Below, one piece after another: positions 1 to 9,500 of a stretch of 64,000 nucleotides of DNA; the stretch's first letter is position 1, and each line of letters starts with the position of its first letter. The translations under genes and the position numbers were made by a program. The stretch is taken from NCBI GenBank assembly GCA_004431415.1, contig QPMI01000439.1:186001-250000 (forward strand). Reading direction: 5' to 3'. The notes under the pieces were generated by a model. That model had not been told where the DNA came from. It did no database searches and worked only from the letters and a program-made list of their open reading frames with translations. Source of the DNA: Cyanophora paradoxa (taxonomy: Eukaryota; Glaucocystophyceae; Cyanophorales; Cyanophoraceae).

Positions 1-846
1 AGAGACGTCATCACCATCTCTGTCGACAATGCGCAGTCGCAAAGAGGTCAGCACCAGACGTTCTTCGATGGGGATCCACTCGCCGTCGTGTTCCTGATTT
101 ATATAAACGAACTTGCCAACATCCTGGCTCATCTGGATTCGAGCAAGCCCGTAGTTGCACATTGTTTTGGCCCCACGGCGAAGCTTTGAAGCAAACGGCC
201 GTAGCTCTTCGCAGACAAGGAAGAGGTACTGGTCGCTGTTCATGTCGATTATCTTTGGAAATTCGACAGCATAACCAAGTGGCTCACTCCGCATTCTTCC
301 GGTGAAATCAATGCCATACTCAGGGTGAGCAGGTGTAACTGGAATGCCAGCAACCTCGAGATACCGCTCAGCTGCAGTTGCTGGTCTTTGCCCCCCTTCA
401 AGCACGATAGGAGACAGCTGGAGGGACTCATTTCGGTTCAGCCCCAGCAGGTTCGATAGAGCTTTGAACTGGCAGGTCAGTGTGCAGGAACGGTTGCAAT
501 AGGCAGACATCTTCAGTGTCTCTGGGTCCCGAAACAATTTGAAATATGCGATTGAGATCCCTTCTAGCCTAATATTAAACGAGAGGCCGAAGTTGAAAAG
601 ATCTGTCTCTCCATAATTTGCAGTCGTAATTATGCCTGGCTCAAAAACCTCCACATTTTCTGTTCCAATATAAGGAAAGGTGATCGAAAGATACTCATCT
701 TTAATGCTCGTGTAAAGGCTATTTGCGAACTCACACTGGGTAAGTCGAACAGCAACTGGATTGATTATAGGTTCATTGATTTCGAGCACAAAGTTTGCCT
801 CTGAATCGATTGGCCTTCTGTCTCTGCTGTCAAAGGTTAGCCGCAT
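1..846 (-). CDS. penton-like / minor capsid protein, 3' part missing
   Basis: An open frame of 282 codons starts at the ATG at 846 and runs off the window edge without a stop. The N-terminus (MRLTFDSRDR...) carries a DSRDR motif and a pattern of short beta-strand-like stretches. The protein encoded at 56,104 in element B also starts with a DSRDR motif followed by an NFKINLP-type strand. The adjacent divergent gene at 874 has an equivalent KFKVRLP segment. I therefore read it as one of a family of single-jelly-roll-type minor capsid (penton) candidates. The fold is inferred from context, since sequence motifs for pentons are weak. It could instead be a different virion protein related to the penton. 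Confidence 0.6.
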   Translation of the reverse strand, partial: MRLTFDSRDRRPIDSEANFVLEINEPIINPVAVRLTQCEFANSLYTSIKDEYLSITFPYIGTENVEVFEPGIITTANYGETDLFNFGLSFNIRLEGISIAYFKLFRDPETLKMSAYCNRSCTLTCQFKALSNLLGLNRNESLQLSPIVLEGGQRPATAAERYLEVAGIPVTPAHPEYGIDFTGRMRSEPLGYAVEFPKIIDMNSDQYLFLVCEELRPFASKLRRGAKTMCNYGLARIQMSQDVGKFVYINQEHDGEWIPIEERLVLTSLRLRIVDRDGDDVS

Positions 847-873
847 TTTTATTCTCTAACTGATATAAAAAAG
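847..873. promoter_or_regulatory. divergent promoter between two penton-like genes
   Basis: Only 27 bases separate the ATG at 846 (minus) from the ATG at 874 (plus). The stretch is AT-rich and contains GATATAAAA (862-870), directly before the plus-strand start. Similar TATA-like motifs lie close to the starts at 1875, 4944 and 47,970. A shared late promoter is inferred from position and repetition only. Confidence 0.4.
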
Positions 874-1830
874 ATGCCGACGGACTACGTCTGCATTGCA
901 AGTCACCAAGCGGAGGAGCTGACATCCACCTCGAAATTTAAAGTAAGACTGCCTAAAGTTTATCAGGATGTGAAAGCTGTGCGCTTGGTATCAGCTGAGA
1001 TCCCCAACACTATGAGCACAATTGATGTACTCGATCCGGCAGAGGATTTGGTCTTTGACACCTACATATATTGGTGCAAATATGATCCTACTAATGAAGG
1101 ACCCGACCCACCTCAGGCCGGCTTTGGAGCGTGGAATAACATTGCAATTCCACCTGGAAATTACGACGTCACCTCGCTTGTGACAGAGATAAACGAAAGG
1201 TTGACGGGAACAGGTATCACGTGCACGTATAATTCAGCGATCAAATTAATAGGGTTCACAGCTAACTTCGAGTTCTTTATTGCTCTGATGTTGCCAACGA
1301 ACCAGGGTGGGCGGGAAGTCAGAAACTACCAGGCCGTTGCAAGGGCTCAGCGAACTGCAAAGCTTCTAGGGCTGCGATCAATTCTACCGATTCGGTCAAA
1401 GACATTATCTATAAATACTGAATATATAGCAGGCGCTTATGAGCCTGATGTCACTCCCGATGATCATGTGCTCCTACGCATTCCTGAAATTGGTGACCTT
1501 GTCAGTATGCCCAATACTTCAATACCTGGCTTCTTTGCCAAAATTAGCATTCCAAACAGCCTTCGTCCAGGCGAGATAGCATACTTTGATTCAACTGAAG
1601 CAACTCCTTTGTACAAGTATGTTTATTCAAAGCTGGACCTCTACTCTGTGACTATTGAGATTTACGATTTTATGCAGCGAATCGCTGATTTAAATGGAGC
1701 TCCTGTGTCATTTATTCTCGAAATTCGTTATGGTCCAGACGAACCCAATGGTGATGTTGTCTACGAGCTCGCAAAGCTTCAGCTCCAGAAAAGATCGAAG
1801 ACATATCCTTGGATCAATTCGTCAAACTGA
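874..1830 (+). CDS. penton-like / minor capsid protein
   Basis: This 318-aa protein begins MPTDYVCIASHQ, followed by a KFKVRLPKVYQDVKAVRL segment. That segment aligns with the element B protein at 56,104 (NFKINLP, then ALVNVKSVRV). The rest is strand-rich with no transmembrane segment or catalytic motif. It lies directly upstream of the capsid gene (44 bp) in the same direction, as expected for a minor capsid/penton gene in Polinton-like elements. The ATG at 874 is preceded by a TATA-like stretch. It is divergent to a related gene at 1-846, so the element encodes two penton-like paralogues and I cannot say which one occupies the vertices. Confidence 0.6.
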   Translation: MPTDYVCIASHQAEELTSTSKFKVRLPKVYQDVKAVRLVSAEIPNTMSTIDVLDPAEDLVFDTYIYWCKYDPTNEGPDPPQAGFGAWNNIAIPPGNYDVTSLVTEINERLTGTGITCTYNSAIKLIGFTANFEFFIALMLPTNQGGREVRNYQAVARAQRTAKLLGLRSILPIRSKTLSINTEYIAGAYEPDVTPDDHVLLRIPEIGDLVSMPNTSIPGFFAKISIPNSLRPGEIAYFDSTEATPLYKYVYSKLDLYSVTIEIYDFMQRIADLNGAPVSFILEIRYGPDEPNGDVVYELAKLQLQKRSKTYPWINSSN

Positions 1831-1860
1831 GCTAAGCTCCAAATTATTTTCTTTCACTGC

Positions 1861-1874
1861 AATTATATAAATCG
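1861..1874 (+). promoter_or_regulatory. TATA-like motif before the capsid gene
   Basis: AATTATATAAATCG sits immediately before the capsid ATG at 1875. It resembles the GATATA-type motifs in front of 874, 4944 (minus strand) and 47,970. A role as a viral promoter is inferred from this recurrence. Confidence 0.35.
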
Positions 1875-3263
1875 ATGGATGTTACTCAAAATTTGCAGCG
1901 GCTCGGCCTCAAGGAGCTCCTGACAACTCCGCAGGAAGCTAAGGACTTTTTCATGAACAATGAGCTTATGTTAGGTCTAACCAGCCAAACAAAGCCTGTG
2001 CGTGTTGTTGTCAACCCAAGCAATGACTATGGAGACTGCTTCGGAAAGAGGGTTACTTATTTCCTGCCCCGGTACAATTTCCTTCAGGGGCTCGAACTGC
2101 AGTTCACCCTTCCAGAGTTGACTGCATTTACTGGTGACACTGACCTGGTTCGCACTGGTTATTTGCGATCGGTTGGTGCTCTTGTAAAGCGAATCGAAAT
2201 CAAATATGCTTCCTACAGCTACATTGTCCCCGAGGACTGGCTTGTTCACAGCGCTCTGATTTTCAATGATGATGCTCAGCTCAAAAAGAAGTACCGATCC
2301 GGTGGCTGGCTCCATGGAACACCACCTCAGGGGAGCAATCGCGCTGGAGGTATTTTCAGTGTAAAGATCCCCTGCCCCTGGGAGGGCTCAGTGCTTCCAA
2401 TTGGTGCGCTATCGGGCGAGGTGTCTGTGGAGGTTTGGTTCCGTGACCGTGCCCAGGGCTTCGTTGAGACCAGCTATGGTGGTAGGTTTGTAGCAGAATA
2501 TGCCGCAAACGGTGATGCCTCTAAAGATGATGGACTCGGGAGCGTAGGCGCTGCCGCTGCATCCCCTGCAAACATTGGCCAGAATATAACCCCCAATGTC
2601 CTCACTGTCACCCCTGCCAATCCCGAGCTATCGAATCCAAAGATTATAGCTCACTGCATCAACGTTGATGAGGCCACTTTTGCCCAGGTTATTGAAAAAG
2701 TCAAATCGTCTGGAATTGCAATTCCCGCTACGGAGGTCGGCTGGGTTGATGCTGATTCAATTACCTATGCAGGTGCGGGTGCGCCCACCCGGATTAATCT
2801 GTCTCAAATCAGTGGACTCTGCTATGGCCTATTTGTTAGCATTCGCAAGCAGACAAATATGAACCAAACTGATGGAAAACACAGTGTCCTTAAAACTGAG
2901 GCCAATGCTCGTGACATAACTATTTCCTGCGAATTGAATGGCCAGCGACTTTATTCTAACGAGCCTGTGCCACTCTTGCAAGGTGCTGAGCTCATTGCTG
3001 ATGTGTTCAAGTGCTCGAATCTCGACGCGCCTCTTAACAGATATGTTCTGAGTGGATTGCCATTTTGCATTAGTGGGGATAAATCGATCCGAAATGCAGC
3101 TCAAACTGGTTTCGTGGATCTCACCAACAGCAGCAGCTGCTTCCTGAATATTATGAACCCTGCAGCGTATGATGCAAACAACAAGATCTACGTTCAGGTA
3201 CGAGCACTCCTGCACACTGTCCTAATTGTTGATGCTGCGGGACTTCGGAAAGTTAATCTCTAG
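1875..3263 (+). CDS. major capsid protein candidate (double jelly-roll type)
   Basis: This 462-aa protein has no enzymatic motif and is strand-rich. It lies between the penton-like gene and the packaging ATPase gene, the usual place of the major capsid gene in Polinton-like elements. Its N-terminal segment GLKELLTTPQEA, the later FLPRYNFLQGLELQFTLPEL region and its closing region resemble the element B protein at 54,830-56,059 (TLKELLTTKGSS; DLPRKQLLNGVSLYFKVS). The EDWLVHSALI segment matches PGDWLTVNALI there. It is short for a Polinton capsid protein, which is usually somewhat longer. The double jelly-roll fold is inferred from context and from this pairing. The first 33 nucleotides strongly resemble the start of the element B polymerase gene. 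Confidence 0.7.
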   Translation: MDVTQNLQRLGLKELLTTPQEAKDFFMNNELMLGLTSQTKPVRVVVNPSNDYGDCFGKRVTYFLPRYNFLQGLELQFTLPELTAFTGDTDLVRTGYLRSVGALVKRIEIKYASYSYIVPEDWLVHSALIFNDDAQLKKKYRSGGWLHGTPPQGSNRAGGIFSVKIPCPWEGSVLPIGALSGEVSVEVWFRDRAQGFVETSYGGRFVAEYAANGDASKDDGLGSVGAAAASPANIGQNITPNVLTVTPANPELSNPKIIAHCINVDEATFAQVIEKVKSSGIAIPATEVGWVDADSITYAGAGAPTRINLSQISGLCYGLFVSIRKQTNMNQTDGKHSVLKTEANARDITISCELNGQRLYSNEPVPLLQGAELIADVFKCSNLDAPLNRYVLSGLPFCISGDKSIRNAAQTGFVDLTNSSSCFLNIMNPAAYDANNKIYVQVRALLHTVLIVDAAGLRKVNL

Positions 3264-3315
3264 TCAAAGTGTCGCGGTTGTGTTTGCCTGCGAATTTCAG
3301 TAGTTAATTTTTTTG

Positions 3316-4059
3316 ATGGATGAGTCTCAAGAGCTCGCACAGTTCCAGCCGGGAGACATGAGGGTCCCATTTAAGGCCCTGTTTATATCGAAATCTAATA
3401 GCGGCAAGTCTTTCTACTGCACCAAGCATCTGCTGCGGCTGCTCTATCCAAAGATCAACCGAGTCGTCGTTTTCACTGCCACCAAATTCAATGGTGAATA
3501 CTCTGCAATAACGAAAGAGCTTTACGATGATTTTCAACCCGCCATAGTTGCAGAAATCATTGATTCGCAGCGAAAGTTGATCGAAAACAAAGAGAAAGCA
3601 CCGCAGATATTGCTAGTCTTGGATGATCTTGTTGCCGCCTCTGAAACCGTGGATCTGCGAAATAGCAAGGCTGTAAATCGCCTTTTTACGCAGGGTCGCC
3701 ATTTTAATATCAGTACAATTCTTATGACCCAAAAGCTAACAGCTCTTAGTCAATCTATAAGATCGAACTCCGACTATTGTTTTTTCTTCAGTTACTCTAA
3801 TCACACGGAGCTGGAGGCGATCTATAGAGAGTTCAGTCATCTCCCAAAAGATGAATTTATAGCCTTGTTCGAAACCTGGGCCCACGATTATCAGTGCCTA
3901 GTCCTGGATGGGACAAAGTACGATACGGCCTGGTATGTTGATAAGGCAGTTGAAGATAAGAGTTTTCGTTTTACAAAATGGCTAAGACAAGAAGAGCCTA
4001 AGAAAGAAGAGTCAACGCCTGTTCATCCCAAAAAGAAGCGTTTTAAAATCTTATCATAA
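3316..4059 (+). CDS. A32-type genome packaging ATPase
   Basis: The protein has 248 aa or slightly fewer. The Walker A motif SKSNSGKS is at residues 25-32 and a hydrophobic strand ending in DD (ILLVLDD, about 98-104) forms Walker B. A later stretch around MTQKLTALSQSIRSN fits the sensor region of FtsK/HerA-type packaging ATPases. The C-terminus is Lys/Arg-rich (PKKKRFKIL). It should power packaging of the element's DNA into capsids. It lies 52 bp downstream of the capsid gene on the same strand. The ATG at 3316 is chosen because the upstream in-frame codon is only TTG. The counterpart in element B is at 54,125-54,829. Confidence 0.85.
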   Translation: MDESQELAQFQPGDMRVPFKALFISKSNSGKSFYCTKHLLRLLYPKINRVVVFTATKFNGEYSAITKELYDDFQPAIVAEIIDSQRKLIENKEKAPQILLVLDDLVAASETVDLRNSKAVNRLFTQGRHFNISTILMTQKLTALSQSIRSNSDYCFFFSYSNHTELEAIYREFSHLPKDEFIALFETWAHDYQCLVLDGTKYDTAWYVDKAVEDKSFRFTKWLRQEEPKKEESTPVHPKKKRFKILS

Positions 4060-4068
4060 GAAAAGAAG

Positions 4069-4700
4069 ATGCCACGCGGTGTTCCAAGAAAAGGCTACCG
4101 GGAACGAAGGGTGCTCCCCGAGCCCAATGCTCCACTGATTGAAAGTGGCTCGACTGAGGGTGCAGCAGTTGCCGATCCTAGCGGTGAGTTAGCTAGTGAC
4201 CCCCGTTTAAATGCACCCGTAGCTAAAACGATTGCCTCGGCAGCTGCTAATGCCAGTGCGACCGACGACCGGCACGCACAGGCTAAAACTGTAAACGAAA
4301 TGCAGTCCGATATTGACGCCGACGCGGCAAGGATCCTCCAAGCGATGGCTAGCGAGCCGCGGTACTCTGGCCCTAAAATACGTGCGCCAGCTTTGAGCAA
4401 AAGCCAGTTCGATGAGCTTGCAGCGAAATTACGCGACCTTGAGGCGAGGTCATCAAATATTGAGTCGTACGAAAGGAAAAGCAAGAGCGAGCAAAGATCC
4501 GCGATATGTTGCGCAGCGAAATGTTTAAGCACAGACCTATGGACGTACCAGATTTACGCTATTTGAAAATCGAAAAAGAAAAAGCCTCGCAGGCCCTGGA
4601 TGATGCAGCTGTAAAGCCCGCAACGCCTTATGTGTCTGAGTCCAATACTACAAGCTCTCAAATGAAGGGAGCTCTGGGTGGTCGGCGGATTCGACTGTAA
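4069..4700 (+). CDS. Ala-rich structural-type protein, split by a one-base frameshift
   Basis: The gene follows the ATPase gene by 9 bp. The first frame (ATG at 4069) encodes a basic N-terminus (MPRGVPRKGYRERR) and an Ala-rich, helix-forming middle. It continues in an unrelated-looking tail after about 4480. From about 4480 the next frame continues with RAKIRDMLRSEMFKHRPMD and ends GALGGRRIRL at 4700. The break lies near GGAAAAGC, so one missing A or G would join the frames. The basic ends suggest a core or DNA-binding virion protein, but I do not recognise the family. The Gly/Arg-rich C-terminal end loosely recalls the end of the element B protein at 57,007-57,663. Confidence 0.5.
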
Positions 4701-4944
4701 TCAGTTCGCCCAGCCCGTCGGCTTCGACTGTAGGACGTCGCTGCTGCTTTGCGAAGTCAATCATCTTCCTAAGCTCAGAGCCCTCTATTGTGCGGCACAT
4801 TTCGAATGCGCGCTCAAGCTTTTGCTTATCGTATGGGCGCAAATGCGGCCACGAAATTAACCATTCTGCATATTTTGGATCCCTGTAAACAACCTCCAGA
4901 TGCGTCTCCCCTCGATACTTGCCAAATCGGATCGTTGCTGGCAT
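4648..4944 (-). CDS. ExoX C-terminal-like (DUF3820-type) protein
   Basis: This 98-aa protein has an N-terminal segment containing FGKYRGETHLEVV, then DPKYAEWL. It fits the small domain found at the C-terminus of exodeoxyribonuclease X-like proteins (pattern: GKYKG, then DPxYxxWL). Its role in Polinton-like elements is not established; an accessory role in DNA handling is a guess. The start ATG at 4944 is preceded by GATATAATTAAAACA. The 3' end overlaps the end of the plus-strand gene at 4069-4700 by 53 bp. A counterpart (SFGIFKGASYLWIATSRPEYTSWLL) lies at the equivalent place in element B. Confidence 0.6.
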   Translation of the reverse strand: MPATIRFGKYRGETHLEVVYRDPKYAEWLISWPHLRPYDKQKLERAFEMCRTIEGSELRKMIDFAKQQRRPTVEADGLGELITVESADHPELPSFESL

Positions 4945-5055
4945 TGTTTTAATTATATCTCGGATTTAATTCTCGAAATCCAACGCAGTTGGTCGTTCTG
5001 CGATTGATGCCATAAAATTATTTCGCTCCTTGTTTGTGACGAGAAACCCGCAAAT

Positions 5056-5331
5056 ATGGATGCCGAATCATCGCCAAAGCGCCCAGGCCGCAAGCCAATT
5101 GTTGTCACCCCTGAAATCGCTGCGGCACGGAAGGCCAAGCGAGCCGAGAGCCATCGGCGCAGGTACAATGAAGATCCTGATTACCGGCGACGTCACATCG
5201 AAGCCAGTCTGAAATATCAACGCAATAACAGTGAGGGCCATCTGGAGGCCAATCGCCGCTATCGCAATCGAATCTACGAAAAGTTAGCACTGCTAGAGTC
5301 CCTCCAACAATCAATTGTTATAGCTCTCTAA
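5056..5331 (+). CDS. small basic protein with AT-hook-like motif
   Basis: This 91-aa, strongly basic protein begins with KRPGRKPIVVTPEIAAARKA, followed by an Arg/Tyr-rich helical region (RRRYNEDPDYRRRHIEASLKY). The counterpart in element B (52,924-53,268) has GPKPMEVTPEILAERRRK at the same place and a similar NPDRIREYHR helix. The RPGRKP core resembles an AT-hook that binds the minor groove of AT-rich DNA. A role in DNA condensation or gene control is inferred. It sits between the ExoX-C-like gene and the integrase gene, as in element B. Confidence 0.6.
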   Translation: MDAESSPKRPGRKPIVVTPEIAAARKAKRAESHRRRYNEDPDYRRRHIEASLKYQRNNSEGHLEANRRYRNRIYEKLALLESLQQSIVIAL

Positions 5332-5397
5332 TGGCCGGCAATAAGTAAAAAGAGGGGAGCGAAAGAAGAAGAAAGCCAAGATGGCTCCCTTTCTTTT

Positions 5398-6585
5398 TCA
5401 CGCGCGTGGGCGGAGAGTTCGCGTATTGCCAGGGGCTGAGTACGCTGCAGTTTTATTCTGGAACGACGAATACCATCTCTGTGTTGCCCCTCCTGGGTTC
5501 AGCTTCTCTTTACCTGCAGTCAACAATTGCTTTTGCAAACGCTCGAGTTTGCGCGCTCTCTCTATATCACTCTTGTCTAGATTCTCTTGCATTAGATTAA
5601 TCTCTTTCTTCCTGCGCTGCTGTGCCCGCTGTGCTGCATTGCCCGCACGACGTTCCTCTGAATCTGCCGCTACTTTCAATAGTCGCTGGTAGGTCACCGC
5701 TTTGTCGTAACCCGAAAGCGTAAATTTGAGCAGCGGCCCAAAGCCACCTATCTCCGTGATCGTATAGATTTCTTTTGAATACGTCGGCTTTGAAGACTTG
5801 TCGAAACGCTGCCGCTCTAGCTGCACTCGCACCCGATCGCCTACCTTAAATTCCGCTTGGGCAAAATAGTGCTGTTGCTCGTACGCTTCTCTCTGGTAGT
5901 CGTTGCGTGCAATTGTCTCCTTCGGATTTTCTGCTGCAGCGTTCGGCGACGTACCAATTGACCTATGCTCTGACGAATTATAATTGCGCAAGAAAGCAGG
6001 CAGCTTATCGATATATCTGTCCGTGTCGTACGCATCCATGTACTTTGCAATGATGCGCTTAAGCGTACCATTAAATCTCTCTATTTTGCCGTTTGCTTGC
6101 GGGCGATGCGCCTCCACTGCATTATGCTTGATGCCCATACTCGCTAGCATTGTGGCTGCGGTTCCTTTGAACTCCTGATCTGTCTGAATGACGTCCGGCT
6201 TCGAGGGGAGTGCATCAATCAATTTCTTCAAACTGGCTAGCAGAGTGCTTTCCGATTTCGTCTTCATAGGGATGCTATACGCTTTGCGCGTCGTCACATC
6301 GATACCGTTCATAATAAAAGTAATCCCTCGATTAGTTCTCGCGTACGGGGTCACATCAATCAGATCGACTTCGTAGTACTTTTCGGGCTCCCCGTAAATT
6401 ATGCTGGTCGATGGCTTTTCCTTTACAGGTTTCGCAAAACGCTGCGCAGTCGTCAATTTTGAAAGTACGTCCTGCACTCTTGATAGCGGTAAATTGAGCC
6501 GCTTAGCTATCCTCGCCGCAGACTGAAAGCCAGTTTCCGGATCGTAATAAGCTTGCTTAATTCGGCTCGCCTGCGCGGTACTCAT
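5398..6585 (-). CDS. retroviral-type (rve) integrase
   Basis: This 395-aa protein has three parts. Residues 1-50 form a helix-turn-helix-like region (SAARIAKRLNLPLSRVQDVL). The rve core has Asp74 (YYEVDLIDV), Asp136 (VIQTDQEF) and Glu169 (ANGKIERFNGTLKR), the expected D, D, E triad with 32 residues between the last two. A C-terminal region (FKVGDRVRV, then YSKEIYTITEI) fits the SH3-like/chromo-type tail of Polinton integrases. It should catalyse strand transfer of element ends, giving 5-6 bp target duplications. The ATG at 6585 overlaps the last 29 bases of the polymerase gene on the same strand, so the two are probably co-expressed. Confidence 0.9.
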   Translation of the reverse strand: MSTAQASRIKQAYYDPETGFQSAARIAKRLNLPLSRVQDVLSKLTTAQRFAKPVKEKPSTSIIYGEPEKYYEVDLIDVTPYARTNRGITFIMNGIDVTTRKAYSIPMKTKSESTLLASLKKLIDALPSKPDVIQTDQEFKGTAATMLASMGIKHNAVEAHRPQANGKIERFNGTLKRIIAKYMDAYDTDRYIDKLPAFLRNYNSSEHRSIGTSPNAAAENPKETIARNDYQREAYEQQHYFAQAEFKVGDRVRVQLERQRFDKSSKPTYSKEIYTITEIGGFGPLLKFTLSGYDKAVTYQRLLKVAADSEERRAGNAAQRAQQRRKKEINLMQENLDKSDIERARKLERLQKQLLTAGKEKLNPGGATQRWYSSFQNKTAAYSAPGNTRTLRPRA

Positions 6586-9500
6586 GGGGGACGCTACTAT
6601 AGTATTCGTCCGAAATTATCTTGCGCTTTGTATACTGCGACTTGTTCAGCTGTCGAGCGAACGGAATTTGGATCATGGAACTAAAGCTGATTCCGCTCTC
6701 CCGTTGCCGCCCGTTCGGTTTATAAACACGGGCCAGCTTTGATTCGATTGTGCATTTGGGTTGGTACGTGGGATCCTCGAGCATGCACCTGTAAGCATCC
6801 AGAGCGATCCTGCGGTCGAGGGCCCCTTTCCTCGCCTCTGGTTCGTCTGGTAGCCAGTGCTCCTGGATCCACGATTGCGGAATCCCCTTTGCGCGTACAT
6901 GCAGATCAAGCTGCGCGTCGCTGTCACGTACAAATGAACACGTATAAAGCTTCGGCCCAATGAAGTACGCTTCCACAATCCGCCCTTTAATGTCACAGTC
7001 AAGTTTCCCTAGTTCCTGCCTGCAAATGTCCGCATCTGTTGCCGTCGCTATATCATATGCTGGCTTCATATAACCTTTTGCCCGCAGCAGATCAGCGTAT
7101 TTTCGATGGACAATCAAAGAGTCCGTATCAGTATAAAACGGCATTGCATCGATGCTCCAGTATGCGCCTATTTCAATCAGAAACCTGTCCATGATCTCCC
7201 GCGAATATGACAGAATAAATGCGCCAATAAAGCACGGTTTAGTGACAGCTCTATCACGCTTGGACTCCTCAATCTCGTACGTGACAAACATCCGCGTGTC
7301 TGATTCGATCGAAATGTCTGTGATCTGCGCTGATCGCTGAATTTCTCGAAATCGCTTGTATGATGTGACCAGATCCGAGGTTGTGATCACAGGCCGCTGG
7401 CAATATTTACCGTAAAGGCCATTCATGTAAATCTTTGACGTCGCATACGGAGCTGTTCCCTTGCGAGATCTAGCTTTCTGGCAGTACATCCGCTCCATGT
7501 AGGTCTTAAACATCTGATCTTTACCGTCAAACAGGTAGACCTCGCGCACCTTCGTCACCTCGCATCCCAGTTTAATTGCACGATTAATATCGACTGACGT
7601 ATACCAACCGCGCTCAATTGGCTTGAGATTAGACCAGCCTAGATTAGATTCGTGCCGTGGCAGCGGAGAGAGCAGCAGATTTTGCGGAATTGTCACGTCC
7701 ACGCACGCAATAAACATCAACGAACGCTGATTCGATTGTAATATCTTGCAGAATCTGTCCAGCGCATCGGGCGACGTAATATGCTTGTACTTTCCAGTTG
7801 GAAACCAATTCTCGTACATAGCCGTCGGATACAAGCTTACAACATCCAGGTCGACTAAATAATCATCCGGGCCCGATGAGACGAATTTGCGTTTAAATGG
7901 GAGACACCGTCCACCATATATTGCCTGGCGCAGCACCTGATCATCCTTGTAGGTCGGTAGCGAAATTGGATTGATCAACGTCTGCCGATGAATCTGGAAC
8001 GCCATTGCCGAAGCTGTGGTTGTTTGCGTTGTGTTCACGTTTAAGCCGTACAGATCGAAGACTGCTGTCGAATATTTAATGTAAAGCTCTGTCATTGCCT
8101 TAACGTCGTCTTCCACGTACGGCTCCCATTCAGATTTAAAGCGCTCAACGTCCTCCCACGTTTTAATCTTGCTATGATCAAAATCTCCCTTTACGTTAGT
8201 GCAGCCGTAGTCCTTGCAGGCCTGTTTGAGCGAAGCCTGGATGTGCAGGCACGGATCAAACGTACTTATAGGCCCGCCTGCAGCCGTTTTCCACGACATA
8301 TTCTTGATCTTGCCGTTCGACCGCAGAACGTTTAATGCTGTATTCGGTCGATTTAACACGAGCCATTTGTAGACAAATATATAGTCAAAGCCAGACCCAT
8401 TGTAGAACACCAACGTCGTCTTTTCGCTGCGGCGCTCAAGCCAGCGCATGAACAAGTCCAACGTTTGCTCACCATAAATTAACTCGCATGGCGAGACCTC
8501 CCCTTTTTCAATCGTGCAATAGCTGACAGCATATGGAACGTGCGTCTTGCCGTTGGCAGCAAACGTTTCAAAATCCGCGCAGACAACGCTGTCCAACGCT
8601 GTAAATTCTGTCTCCGGTTTGCAGGGCTTGATTTGCCGCCCGATCACGTTTTGACGGCGCGTCATCTCCTGGCACTCTGATGAATGATCTTTTCTGGGGT
8701 CGTACGCGCGTTTGCAGTTATTGCAGAACGTGCATTGCTCCACATGCGTTGCCAAATCAAACATCTTTCCGCAGCAAGGGCACCGCTCCAGACCTAGTGT
8801 CGCCTCCTTTTTAATCAGGTAGCAATGCCCATCAATGTTGCAGAGAATTGCACGCTTCGAATAATCAAACTGGGTTCGAAAAAGCTCCTTGAATTTCGTG
8901 TTTGCCCACTCCGTCACAGTTGTATCTATCGAATAAAATCCGCAGATTGCTTCTACTGTGCTGCGATCAAGAGATATCATGCCCTTTCCCAGTCCGAGCC
9001 GCTCTCGAATAGATGCATAGGGTGCCTTTGCCAGCTTTTCGATTACTGTCTTCAGGCTCAGTCCGCGTGGATTTAATTTAACGTACTCAAAGCATTCGAG
9101 CACGCAGTCATTCGCTGGGGACATCGGGCAGTATAGCTTATCGACTGTCCTATGATGAAATGGCAATTTCGGAACATTGCCTAGGGCGCCAGCCGCGTTG
9201 TCTGCAATTAACACCTCGATCGATGTTACCGTCCAGAAATCGTCCTCCTGATATGACATTTGTGCTGACATCCACTGCGCAATCCGCTCATCTAAACTCT
9301 CAGTCAAACTCTGCAACCCGTTCTGTCTTATTTGGATCAGCTGGGTCGTATACATGTGATTATTGTCAAAGCGGAACCGGATTAACACAAATCGCCCTAT
9401 CATCTCTGCAATGCCCAGTTGACCCAGAACGTCGATAGTTAAATTCTTTACGGACTCCGGATCGTAGGTGGGCTCGATTGCATATACGTGCTTATCGAAT

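Noticed and set aside
1977-2315. Minus-strand frame inside the capsid gene
   Set aside because: It is fully covered by the capsid frame on the plus strand and has no recognisable motif.
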